Part shown: positions 6,633 to 13,597 of the stretch, one piece after another
Position numbering within the stretch: the first letter of the stretch is position 1
How the letters are laid out: each line of letters begins with the position of its first letter
The notes under the pieces: generated by a model
Database searches by the model: none
What the model saw: the letters and a program-made list of their open reading frames with translations, nothing else
Told to the model about the DNA's origin: nothing
Source: an uncultured Prevotella sp.
Lineage (GTDB): Bacteria; Bacteroidota; Bacteroidia; Bacteroidales; Bacteroidaceae
Direction: 5' to 3'
DNA length: 13,597 nt
Assembly (NCBI GenBank): GCA_900540885.1
Contig: UQHJ01000063.1
Coordinates: forward strand, 1-13,597
Program-made: the position numbers and the translations under genes

Positions 6633-6923
6633 TGAACATTAATAAACATTAAGGCGCGCTTCGCGCTTGTTTTTTTAACATTAATGTCTCATTAATCGAC
6701 CATTAATCTTTTTCGTTAATTTTTTCATTAATCTTGGTCATTAATCTATTCGTTAATCTTGTTCTATAGTCTACCATTGAACAATTTCTCTTCTTATGTC
6801 TTTAATGAAAAGATTAATGGTCGATTAATGGAAAGATTAATGAACAAGATTAATGGTCGATTAATGAGACATTAATGTTAAAGCCCAAAGCGCGAAGCGC
6901 GTCTTAACGTTCATTTATGTTCA
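6633..6923. mobile_element. 291-bp palindromic ATTAAT element upstream of fkp (copy 1)
   Basis: The ends are TGAACAT and ATGTTCA. Inside them are GCGCGAAGCGCG mini-palindromes (6655-6666 and 6890-6901), then a perfect 37-bp inverted repeat (6674-6710 with 6846-6882) made of words such as CATTAATGTCT and CATTAATCGAC, then looser ATTAAT arrays. In the centre is an asymmetric core at 6756-6807 that includes TCTATAGTCTACCATTGAAC. The same core appears in reverse orientation in the element at 9886-10162. It starts three bases after the tatD-like stop. No coding capacity is present, so it would be non-autonomous if mobile. Mobility is inferred from the two copies and terminal symmetry, not shown. 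Confidence 0.7.
6651..6676 (+). terminator. Rho-independent terminator after the TatD-like gene
   Basis: GCGCG (6654-6658), loop CTT, CGCGC (6662-6666), then TTG and seven T residues (6670-6676). The stem is short but pure G/C, and AA/TT can extend it around a bulged G. It forms the left cap of the palindromic element and would end the dapB-to-tatD transcript. Confidence 0.6.
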
Positions 6924-6957
6924 AAACCCAAAGCGCGAAGCGCGCCTTAATGTCCAT
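6924..6957. repeat. Extra cap fragment of the ATTAAT element
   Basis: After the element end a further AAGCGCGAAGCGCGCCTTAA (6931-6950) and TGTCCATT follow. This matches the right end of the second element (10132-10158) almost base for base. It looks like a remnant or nested end of another copy, and it directly abuts the fkp promoter. Confidence 0.65.
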
Positions 6958-6963
6958 TTTTGT

Positions 6964-6971
6964 TACCTTTG
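6964..6971 (+). promoter_or_regulatory. fkp promoter, -7 element
   Basis: TACCTTTG fits TAnnTTTG perfectly and is followed by CAC. The -33 position falls within the repeat fragment and shows no clear TTG. The start of transcription would be near 6978, about 23 bases before the ATG at 7001. This supports 7001 as the true start and excludes the in-frame ATG at 6917, which lies upstream of the promoter and inside repeats. Confidence 0.65.
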
Positions 6972-7000
6972 CACCATTAATCAACGTAACCGCATTCAGT

Positions 7001-9886
7001 ATGAAGAAATTACTCTCTCTGCCCCCTAACGTGGTAGAGACGTTTCATGATATAACCGGACTCTCGGCGCAAGAGTACTATTGCACCTCCGACCCCGCTG
7101 ATCACAAACTCGGTTCGGGCGGAGGCACTGCTTGGCTCTTAGCTTCAGCTCATGCCGATGAAGGCAACGGACGCACTTTCGACGAATGGTTAGGGAGTGA
7201 AAAGCGCATATTGCTCCACGCAGGTGGACAGAGCCGCCGCTTACCCGCCTATGCTCCCAGTGGCAAAGTGCTGACCCCCATACCCGTATTCCGTTGGGCA
7301 CGCGGCCAACGCATCAACCAAACACTGCTCGACCTACAGATGCCTCTCTACCGCGAGATCATGCGCAAAGCACCCGACATGCTCCATACGCTCATAGCCA
7401 GTGGCGACGTCTTGATGCGCGCTACCGAACCGCTGCAAGAGATACCCGAAGCCGATGTCGTTTGCTACGGCCTGTGGGCCAGCCCCGAACAGGCTTCCCA
7501 CCACGGCGTGTTTATGATGAACCGCGAACACCCCACAGAATTGGACTTTATGCTCCAAAAGCCCACTACGGAGCAACAGGCACAGTTGATGCCTACCCAC
7601 CTCATGCTGATGGATATCGGTGTGTGGCTCCTCAGCGATAAGGCCGTGCGATGTCTGATGCAAAAGACCGCCCCCGAAGCTTCGGCTCAGCAACTCAATA
7701 CGCCAGGCGGAAATGCACTGAGCGTACCCACCTGCTACGACCTTTATAGTGAGTTCGGTTGTGCCTTAGGCTGTCACCCCTCACTCCCCGATGAGGCTTT
7801 AAAAGAACTCAAGGTGGCCATACTTCCCCTCCCAGGTGGCGAATTTTACCACTACGGCACAGGCCCCGACATGATCCAATCCTCTGTGGCGATACAGAAT
7901 TTGGTCAAGGACCAACGCCTTATTCTACAGAAAGGCGTAAAACCACAGTCATCAGTCTTTACGCAAAACACGGTTCTAATCAACCGTCCCACCCCCCACA
8001 CCCAGCAAGTGTGGATAGAGAATGCCTACATCACCGCAGGTTGGCACTACACCAGTCGCAATATTATCACGGGCATTCCCAACAACCATTGGCAGTTGAC
8101 ATTAGCCGAAGGACAATGTATCGACATCGTGCCCGTTGGCGATACATTATATGCTGTGCGCCCCTATGGCTTCGACGATGCCTTCAGAGGCAACGTGACA
8201 GAGAGTGAAACGCTCTTTATTGGCAAACCCATTACCCAATGGCTCAGCCGACGCGGCATTCAGCCCACAGAGTTAGGACGCACCGACGACTTACAAGCAG
8301 CGCGTCTCTTCCCCCTCTCGACCGATGTCGACCTCTTGGGGCGTTTGGCGGAGTGGTTCCTTACTGACTATCCCGAACCCGCACTGACCGAGGTGTGGCG
8401 AAAGTTGCCCCGCCTCTCAGCCGACGAACTCTCAGCGCAAGCCAATCTTCCCCGCCTCTTCGCGCAGCGCAACGCTTTACAAGCTCAGACCATACCCATT
8501 GTCGCACAGAACTGGCAGCGCAGCGTCTTCTACCAAACCAACCTTAAAGACATGGCGCAGAAATATGCACAACATGGTTGGTCGCTGCCAAAAGCATTGC
8601 CCGAGGCTGCACCGCTGATGACGCGTATTCACGATGCCATGTTTCGTTCAGAGGCGCTGCGTCAGTCTGATAGCCAGCAAGCTGCAGCGTATGACAAACG
8701 AGCCTTCGACCTCCTACGTGAAGGACTGACCGAAAACGTATTGCGCCATAAGAGTCAACCTCACATGACGACCTTTGCCGACCAAATCGTATGGGCACGC
8801 AGCAGTGTGCGCATTGATGTAGCGGGCGGTTGGACCGACACGCCTCCTTACAGCCTTACCTCAGGTGGCAATGTGGTCAACATGGCAATCAACCTCAATG
8901 GGCAACCACCTCTTCAGGTCTATGTAAAGCCTTGTAAAGAACCCGTCATCATCTGTCGTTCAATCGACCTCGGTGCCATGGAACGCATCGAGACATACGA
9001 CGAATTGCAACAATATAATAAGGTAGGGTCGCCCTTCTCTATCCCCAAGGCCGCCCTTACATTGGCAGGCTTTATGCCCAATTTCGGTGTAGAGCAATAT
9101 CAATCTTTGCGTCAACAGCTCGAAGCCTTCGGTTGCGGATTAGAGATTACGCTCTTGGCAGCCATTCCCGCAGGGTCGGGGTTAGGCACAAGTAGCATCT
9201 TAGCCGCCACCGTATTGGCCGCATTGAGCGACTTCTGCGGCTTGGGTTGGGACAAGAACGAAATCTGCAACCGCACCCTCGTCTTAGAGCAGTTGCTCAC
9301 TACGGGGGGCGGTTGGCAGGACCAATACGGCGGTGTACTCCCAGGCATCAAACTCTTACAGACGACCGCAGGCTTCGACCAAAACGCTGCCGCACGTTGG
9401 CTGCCCGAAACGTTGTTTGCCGACCCCGATATGCGTCCTTGCCACTTACTTTACTATACAGGCATTACGCGCACGGCCAAAAACATCTTAGCTGAGATTG
9501 TACGGGGCATGTTTCTCAACAATTCGCGCCACCTTCATCTGCTCGACAGTATGAAGCAGCACGCCCTGGCCGTGTTCGACACCCTTCAGATGAACAATCT
9601 CGAACACTACGGCCGCATGGTACGCACTACATGGGAACAGAACAAAGCCTTAGACGCTGGCACCAATCCGCCCGCCATTGACGCCCTTTGCCGTCAGATC
9701 GACGACCTCTGCTATGGTTACAAACTCCCCGGTGCAGGTGGTGGTGGCTTCATGTACATGGTAGCCAAAGACGCTGAGGCTGCCGCACGCATCAAGCAGT
9801 TATTGACCGACCACCCTCTCACCACCAACTCTCGATTTGTCGACATGAGCATCTCACGCAAAGGCCTCCAAGTCAGTCGCTCATAA
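7001..9886 (+). CDS. fkp: Bifunctional L-fucokinase / L-fucose-1-phosphate guanylyltransferase
   Basis: This 961-residue cytoplasmic enzyme of the fucose salvage pathway phosphorylates L-fucose and then makes GDP-L-fucose, the donor for fucosylated capsule, O-antigen and glycoproteins in Bacteroidales. The N-terminal half is the pyrophosphorylase: a conserved LGSGGGTAWLL (37-47) and the nucleotide-binding LLHAGGQSRRLP (71-82) with SGK at 87-89. The C-terminal part is a GHMP-type kinase: RIDVAGGWTDTPP (604-616), the ATP loop PAGSGLGTSS (723-732) and the KLPGAGGGGF motif (908-917). Length agrees with B. fragilis Fkp (about 950). The start at 7001 follows the promoter; a longer frame from 6917 would translate repeat DNA. 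The stop overlaps the edge of the second palindromic element. The gene is transcribed alone and sits between two inverted copies of one element. Confidence 0.95.
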   Translation: MKKLLSLPPNVVETFHDITGLSAQEYYCTSDPADHKLGSGGGTAWLLASAHADEGNGRTFDEWLGSEKRILLHAGGQSRRLPAYAPSGKVLTPIPVFRWARGQRINQTLLDLQMPLYREIMRKAPDMLHTLIASGDVLMRATEPLQEIPEADVVCYGLWASPEQASHHGVFMMNREHPTELDFMLQKPTTEQQAQLMPTHLMLMDIGVWLLSDKAVRCLMQKTAPEASAQQLNTPGGNALSVPTCYDLYSEFGCALGCHPSLPDEALKELKVAILPLPGGEFYHYGTGPDMIQSSVAIQNLVKDQRLILQKGVKPQSSVFTQNTVLINRPTPHTQQVWIENAYITAGWHYTSRNIITGIPNNHWQLTLAEGQCIDIVPVGDTLYAVRPYGFDDAFRGNVTESETLFIGKPITQWLSRRGIQPTELGRTDDLQAARLFPLSTDVDLLGRLAEWFLTDYPEPALTEVWRKLPRLSADELSAQANLPRLFAQRNALQAQTIPIVAQNWQRSVFYQTNLKDMAQKYAQHGWSLPKALPEAAPLMTRIHDAMFRSEALRQSDSQQAAAYDKRAFDLLREGLTENVLRHKSQPHMTTFADQIVWARSSVRIDVAGGWTDTPPYSLTSGGNVVNMAINLNGQPPLQVYVKPCKEPVIICRSIDLGAMERIETYDELQQYNKVGSPFSIPKAALTLAGFMPNFGVEQYQSLRQQLEAFGCGLEITLLAAIPAGSGLGTSSILAATVLAALSDFCGLGWDKNEICNRTLVLEQLLTTGGGWQDQYGGVLPGIKLLQTTAGFDQNAAARWLPETLFADPDMRPCHLLYYTGITRTAKNILAEIVRGMFLNNSRHLHLLDSMKQHALAVFDTLQMNNLEHYGRMVRTTWEQNKALDAGTNPPAIDALCRQIDDLCYGYKLPGAGGGGFMYMVAKDAEAAARIKQLLTDHPLTTNSRFVDMSISRKGLQVSRS

Positions 9887-10162
9887 TTAATGCTAACATT
9901 AAGACGCGCTTCGCGCTTTTTTTAAACATTAATGTCTCATTAATCGACCATTAATCTATTCATTAATCAACCATTAATCTATTCATTAACCTTTCCATTA
10001 AAGACATAAGAAGAGTATTTGTTCAATGGTAGACTATAGAACAAGATTAATGAATAGATTAATGGAAAGATTAATGGTCGATTAATGAAAAAAATTAATG
10101 GTCGATTAATGAGACATTAATGTTTAAAAAAAAGCGCGAAGCGCGCCTTAATGTCCATTAAT
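9886..10162. mobile_element. 277-bp palindromic ATTAAT element downstream of fkp (copy 2)
   Basis: The ends ATTAATG and CATTAAT enclose GCGCGAAGCGCG caps (9905-9916 on the opposite strand, 10134-10145), T7/A8 tracts and a perfect 35-bp inverted repeat (9921-9955 with 10094-10128). The central core at 9996-10047 is the reverse complement of the core of copy 1: 28 of 28 bases match for 10020-10047 against 6756-6783, and 19 of 19 for 9996-10014 against 6789-6807, with five bases between that differ. The element starts on the last base of the fkp stop codon. No open frame of interest is inside. Confidence 0.72.
9901..9923 (+). terminator. Rho-independent terminator of fkp
   Basis: CGCG (9905-9908), loop CTT, CGCG (9912-9915), flanked by AAG and CTT, followed by seven T residues (9917-9923). 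It lies 15 bases after the fkp stop. The opposite cap (10126-10149) gives the same structure for transcripts on the minus strand, so the element could stop transcription from both sides. Confidence 0.6.
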
Positions 10163-10240
10163 GTTTAAAATGTTGCCGTTAATTATACGTCATAGCTCAT
10201 TCTCGTTTGCACGATAAATGGTGTTAACCCCCGAAAACAC

Positions 10241-10269
10241 TTGTTTTTCAATTTATTTGCGTATATTTG
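10241..10269 (+). promoter_or_regulatory. secDF promoter
   Basis: TTG at 10241-10243, then 18 bases, then TATATTTG at 10262-10269, a perfect TAnnTTTG followed by CAC. This is the best complete promoter in the window. Transcription would begin near 10276, giving a leader of about 72 bases before the ATG at 10348. Confidence 0.75.
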
Positions 10270-10280
10270 CACGTTCAATA

Positions 10281-10297
10281 GTGGCTAAAAGCGCCAC
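10281..10297 (+). other. Hairpin at the 5' end of the secDF leader
   Basis: GTGGC (10281-10285), loop TAAAAGC, GCCAC (10293-10297) would sit within a few bases of the predicted 5' end of the secDF mRNA. Such 5' hairpins can slow mRNA decay. No known riboswitch pattern is recognised, and the rest of the leader is A-rich and unstructured. Confidence 0.4.
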
Positions 10298-10347
10298 CTT
10301 CTCACGAAATAATACGAAAACAAAAACAATAAAACACAAACAAACAC

Positions 10348-13278
10348 ATGCAAAACAAAGGATTTGTTAAAGTAATTGCAGTGCTGCTTTCCTTGATTTG
10401 CCTCATGTACCTCAGTTTCTCGTACCCCACCCATAAGTACGAGCAACAAGCTGAGCAAATGACCGCACAAGGCAAAGACGGCGCAGCCTACCTTGACTCA
10501 ATGCGCAACGAGACCGTATGGCTCGGCAAAACACTCAAGGACTGCGAAGCCCTGCAGATTGGCCTCGGCCTCGACCTCAAGGGCGGTATGAACGTAGTGC
10601 TTGAGGTGAGCGTACCCGACGTTGTTAAAAACCTCGCCGGCGAGAGCGCCAACGACCCCAAGTTTAAGGAAGCCTACACAAAGGCCGTTGCCGAAGCTAA
10701 GAAAGGCAACGTTGACTTCGTTGACGCCTTCGTAAGCACTTACCAAGAGCTCAACGGCAAGAACAAACTCGCGGGCCTTTTCGCTTCAAAGTTGAGCGAC
10801 AAGAACATCAACTACAACTCTACTGACGCCGACGTCAAGAAGGTGTTGAACGATGAAGTCGCTGTAGCCGTTGAAAACTCTAACAAGGTCGTTCGTTCAC
10901 GTATCGACCGCTTCGGTGTAGCACAGCCTAACATTCAAGTCCTTAAAGGCAAAGGCCAGATCGGTCAGATCATGGTCGAAATGCCAGGTATCAAAGAACC
11001 TGAGCGTGTGCGTAAGTTGTTACAAGGTAGCGCTAACCTCGAGTTCTGGGAGACTTACACCCTCTCTGAGGTAATGCCTTCACTCACTGCCCTTGACAAG
11101 CGTCTTGCCGGCAATGATGCTGACACCACTGCTGCCGACACAACAAAGGCTGCCAACGCTAAGGCCAAGAGCGCCAAGAGCGTAGCCGACCAACACCCCT
11201 TGCTCAGCAAGTTGGCACAAATACAAGGCATGCAGGGCAACAACTGCATAGTAGGTTATGCTACTGCTAAGGACACCGCTGCTATCAACGCAATGATCCA
11301 GAGCGAAGCAGCTCACGCTATCTTCCCCACCGACCTCCGTTTGGCATGGGGCGTAAAGAGCGCCAGCGGCATGAAAGCCAACGTATTCGAACTCTATGCA
11401 CTCCGCGCTGTCAACGGCCAACCCTCTATGCAGGGCGACGTGATTGCTGATGCAAAGGATGAGTTCGAACAGCAGTATCACCGTCCCATCGTTAGCATGA
11501 CGATGACTACCAGCGGTGCACGCGACTGGGCCGCTTTGACAAAGAAGAACCTCAAGAAGTGCGTTGCTATCGTACTCGACGGTTACGTTTACAGTGCCCC
11601 TGTCGTACAGAGCGAAATCACAGGCGGTAACTCACAGATTTCTGGTAACTTCACCACTGACGACACGCGCGACCTCGCCAACGTGCTCAAGAGCGGTAAG
11701 ATGCCTGCCCCCACTAAGATCGTACAAGAAGAGACCGTAGGTCCGAGCCTCGGTGCTGCCTCTATCCAAGCTGGTTTCACCGCTTGTGTAGTAGCCTTCG
11801 TATTGTTGATGATCTTCATGTGCTGCTTCTACGGCTTTATCCCCGGTATGGTAGCCAACATGGCGCTTATCCTCAACTTCTTCTTCACCTTCGGTATCTT
11901 GACTTCATTCCAAGCAGCCTTGACCATGAGTGGTATTGCCGGTATGGTGCTCTCATTAGGTATGGCCGTTGACGCCAACGTATTGATCTACGAACGTACG
12001 AAGGAAGAACTCAAGGCCGGTAAGGCACTCAAGACAGCCCTCGCTGAAGGTTACGGCAATGCTTTCTCTGCTATCTTCGACTCTAACTTGACGTCAATCA
12101 TCACCGCCGTTATCCTCTACAACTTCGGTACAGGTCCTATCCGTGGTTTCGCCATGACACTCGGTATCGGTATCGTTTGCTCATTCTTCACTGCCGTATG
12201 GATCAGCCGTATCGTATTTGAGCACTTCTTAAATAAGGACAAGTGGCTCGGATTGACCTTCACTACAGGCCTCTCACGCAACTTCTTGAATAACGTTAAC
12301 GTCAACTTCATGAAGATGGGCAAGCGCTCTATCTACGTATTCATCGTAGGTGCAGTCATCGCTATCGGTTTCCTCAGCACACGTGGCCTCTCAAGCGGTA
12401 TCGACTTCACTGGTGGTCGTAACTACGTAATTGAGTTCGAACAACGCGGTGTAACTCCCGAACAAGTACAGAAGGCTGTAGCTGAGAAGGTAAATGCCAA
12501 GGATCCTAACGCCATTGTTAGTGCCATTGCCATTACCACAACCAGCAACGAGGCCGTTCGCCTTTCAACCAACTACCGCATTGCCGACGACGATGAGAAC
12601 ATCGACCAAGAAGTAGAACGCTTCATCTTCGATGCCCTCCACGATGCGAAGCTCATCAAGGCTGATTATAGCACCTTCATTGACCGCGACAACCACACAG
12701 GTGGTTCAATCATCTCAGCCCAAAAGGTAGGACCTACCGTAGCAGCCGACATGACCCGTGGTGCCATTGTAGCCGTATTGCTTTCATTGGCAGCTATCTT
12801 CGTTTACATCTTGATACGTTTCCGCAACGTAGCCTTCTCAGTAGGTTCTGTCGTAGCCCTCGTATTCGACACGTTGCTCGTAATCGGTGTCTACTCTATC
12901 TGCTGGGGTTGGATTGGTTTCTCACTCGAAGTTGACCAAACCTTCATCGGTGCTATCCTGACCGTAATTGGTTACTCTATCAACGATAAGGTGGTAGTAT
13001 TCGACCGTATGCGTGAAAACCTCGGTTTGCACCCCACGATGAAGCCCTTCGACCTCTTCAATATGTCACTCAACAGCACACTTACGCGTACCGTGATGAC
13101 CTCACTCACTACCTTGCTCGTATTGTTGTGCATCTTCATCTTAGGTGGTGACAGCATTCGTTCATTCTCATTCGCTATGATATTGGGTGTTATCTTCGGT
13201 ACACTCTCATCTATCTTCCTTGCTGCTCCTATAGCTTACCGCACTTTGAGCCGCAAGCAACAAGGCGAGAAAGCATAA
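10348..13278 (+). CDS. secDF: Protein translocase SecD-SecF fusion
   Basis: This 976-residue inner-membrane protein uses the proton gradient to help pull preproteins through SecYEG on the periplasmic side. The SecD half has an N-terminal membrane helix (6-26), the LGLDLKGGMNVVLEV motif (72-86), a large periplasmic region with an Ala/Lys/Thr-rich insertion (about 253-283), then a membrane block beginning near 470 with AVDANVLIYE (540-549; D542 is the likely proton-path Asp). The SecF half starts near 655 with a helix, GIDFTGG (684-690, D686), and a second membrane block with YSINDKVVVFDR (876-887; N879-D880). Both conserved Asp residues are present. A single fused chain of this size is normal in Bacteroidetes. 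The ATG at 10348 directly precedes a typical Lys-containing N-terminus and a membrane helix. The gene has its own promoter and a strong hairpin 33 bases after the stop. Confidence 0.95.
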   Translation: MQNKGFVKVIAVLLSLICLMYLSFSYPTHKYEQQAEQMTAQGKDGAAYLDSMRNETVWLGKTLKDCEALQIGLGLDLKGGMNVVLEVSVPDVVKNLAGESANDPKFKEAYTKAVAEAKKGNVDFVDAFVSTYQELNGKNKLAGLFASKLSDKNINYNSTDADVKKVLNDEVAVAVENSNKVVRSRIDRFGVAQPNIQVLKGKGQIGQIMVEMPGIKEPERVRKLLQGSANLEFWETYTLSEVMPSLTALDKRLAGNDADTTAADTTKAANAKAKSAKSVADQHPLLSKLAQIQGMQGNNCIVGYATAKDTAAINAMIQSEAAHAIFPTDLRLAWGVKSASGMKANVFELYALRAVNGQPSMQGDVIADAKDEFEQQYHRPIVSMTMTTSGARDWAALTKKNLKKCVAIVLDGYVYSAPVVQSEITGGNSQISGNFTTDDTRDLANVLKSGKMPAPTKIVQEETVGPSLGAASIQAGFTACVVAFVLLMIFMCCFYGFIPGMVANMALILNFFFTFGILTSFQAALTMSGIAGMVLSLGMAVDANVLIYERTKEELKAGKALKTALAEGYGNAFSAIFDSNLTSIITAVILYNFGTGPIRGFAMTLGIGIVCSFFTAVWISRIVFEHFLNKDKWLGLTFTTGLSRNFLNNVNVNFMKMGKRSIYVFIVGAVIAIGFLSTRGLSSGIDFTGGRNYVIEFEQRGVTPEQVQKAVAEKVNAKDPNAIVSAIAITTTSNEAVRLSTNYRIADDDENIDQEVERFIFDALHDAKLIKADYSTFIDRDNHTGGSIISAQKVGPTVAADMTRGAIVAVLLSLAAIFVYILIRFRNVAFSVGSVVALVFDTLLVIGVYSICWGWIGFSLEVDQTFIGAILTVIGYSINDKVVVFDRMRENLGLHPTMKPFDLFNMSLNSTLTRTVMTSLTTLLVLLCIFILGGDSIRSFSFAMILGVIFGTLSSIFLAAPIAYRTLSRKQQGEKA

Positions 13279-13310
13279 CACGCTGACAACGCATAAGTAC
13301 ATATAAACAC

Positions 13311-13354
13311 AATAAATCCCCTCCTTACTACTACAGTTAAGGAGGGGATTTATT
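13311..13354 (+). terminator. Strong terminator hairpin after secDF
   Basis: AATAAATCCCCTCCTTA (13311-13327) pairs perfectly over 17 bp with 13338-13354 around a 10-base loop. The 3' arm ends in ATTTATT and continues TATTATA, so the U-rich tail is partly inside the stem. The structure is nearly symmetrical and could work in both directions. Confidence 0.8.
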
Positions 13355-13364
13355 ATTATACGAT

Positions 13365-13510
13365 ACATTTTTTCGCACGAACATTTGCTTCATAGCTACA
13401 TTTTTTTGCACGAACATTTGCCACATAGCTACATTTTTTTGCACGAATATTTGCTACATAGCTACATTTTTTTGCACGAACATTTGCTACAAAACTACAT
13501 TTTTTCGCAC
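13365..13510. repeat. 33-bp tandem repeat, about 4.4 copies
   Basis: Units start at 13365, 13398, 13431 and 13464, each exactly 33 bases, with a partial fifth from 13497. The unit begins ACATTTTTTTGCACGAACAT and ends TTGCTACATAGCT; copies differ at only a few positions. Each has a T6-T7 tract and two TTTG-type words. No spacers are present, so this is not a CRISPR array. Confidence 0.9.
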
Positions 13511-13597
13511 ATAGACTAACAAACAGCAATTTATCTGCCTAATTGGGGGGACGCGTCCTAACCTGGGGGCGACGCGTCCCCGCGTCGGCATTGCCAA
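13511..13597. repeat. GACGCGTC-type inverted repeat at the window edge
   Basis: GGGGACGCGTC (13547-13557) and GACGCGTCCCC (13571-13581) are exact inverted repeats, each containing the palindrome GACGCGTC. CGACGCG (13570-13576) and CGCGTCG (13581-13587) also form a tight 7-bp hairpin. The stretch is much richer in G+C than its surroundings and may continue beyond the window. Bases 13511-13544 show nothing else. Confidence 0.6.

Noticed and set aside
6917..7000. N-terminal extension of fkp from the ATG at 6917
   Set aside because: It would begin upstream of the -7 box and be translated from repeat DNA. The ATG at 7001 gives the expected family N-terminus and a short leader.
13365..13510. CRISPR array
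   Set aside because: The 33-bp units are contiguous with no unique spacers, and no cas gene is present.
1..13597. tRNA, rRNA or known riboswitch
   Set aside because: No cloverleaf-like region, rRNA-like sequence or recognised riboswitch pattern was seen by eye on either strand.

Overview
The window looks like chromosomal DNA of a Bacteroidales bacterium, probably a Prevotella-like one. The grounds are: (1) promoters of the Bacteroidetes type (TAnnTTTG at -7), with leaders lacking a clear Shine-Dalgarno; (2) a fused secDF and a bifunctional fkp, both typical of the phylum; (3) the gene order dapB - lepB - second SPase-like gene - WbqC-like gene - TatD-like gene; (4) A+T-rich intergenic DNA. 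The genus is an inference. All eight credible genes are on the + strand.

Layout: 1-267 upstream DNA and promoter; 268-1614 nhaD (Na+/H+ antiporter); 1620-1770 a G/C-rich foldback element; 1858-2613 dapB (lysine/DAP pathway); 2787-4274 lepB (active signal peptidase I with a large insertion); 4513-5154 a shorter signal-peptidase-like paralogue without the Ser/Lys dyad; 5343-5969 a WbqC-like protein; 6097-6630 a TatD-like metallohydrolase that stops just after its last metal ligand; 7001-9886 fkp (fucokinase / GDP-fucose pyrophosphorylase); 10348-13278 secDF; then a strong hairpin, a 33-bp tandem repeat and a GACGCGTC-type inverted repeat running to the window edge. The dapB-to-tatD genes probably form one transcription unit. 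fkp and secDF each have their own promoter. lepB and secDF belong together functionally (protein export and preprotein cleavage), while fkp serves surface fucosylation.

The genes themselves are ordinary housekeeping genes. The unusual part is between them. Almost every gap is filled by a repeat that can fold back on itself, and different gaps use different sequence families: a CCCCTCCCC element, 8-bp words of the AATGTGCA type, 8-bp words of the RGTTRACR type, and roughly 11-13-bp words built on ATTAAT and bounded by GCGCGAAGCGCG mini-hairpins. In six of seven gaps inside the window the element begins between 5 bases before and 6 bases after the end of the upstream stop codon. The two ATTAAT elements flank fkp and carry a conserved asymmetric core in opposite orientations. 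These arrays, and the catalytically dead signal-peptidase paralogue, are the most interesting things here. I could not run any database or genome-wide search.
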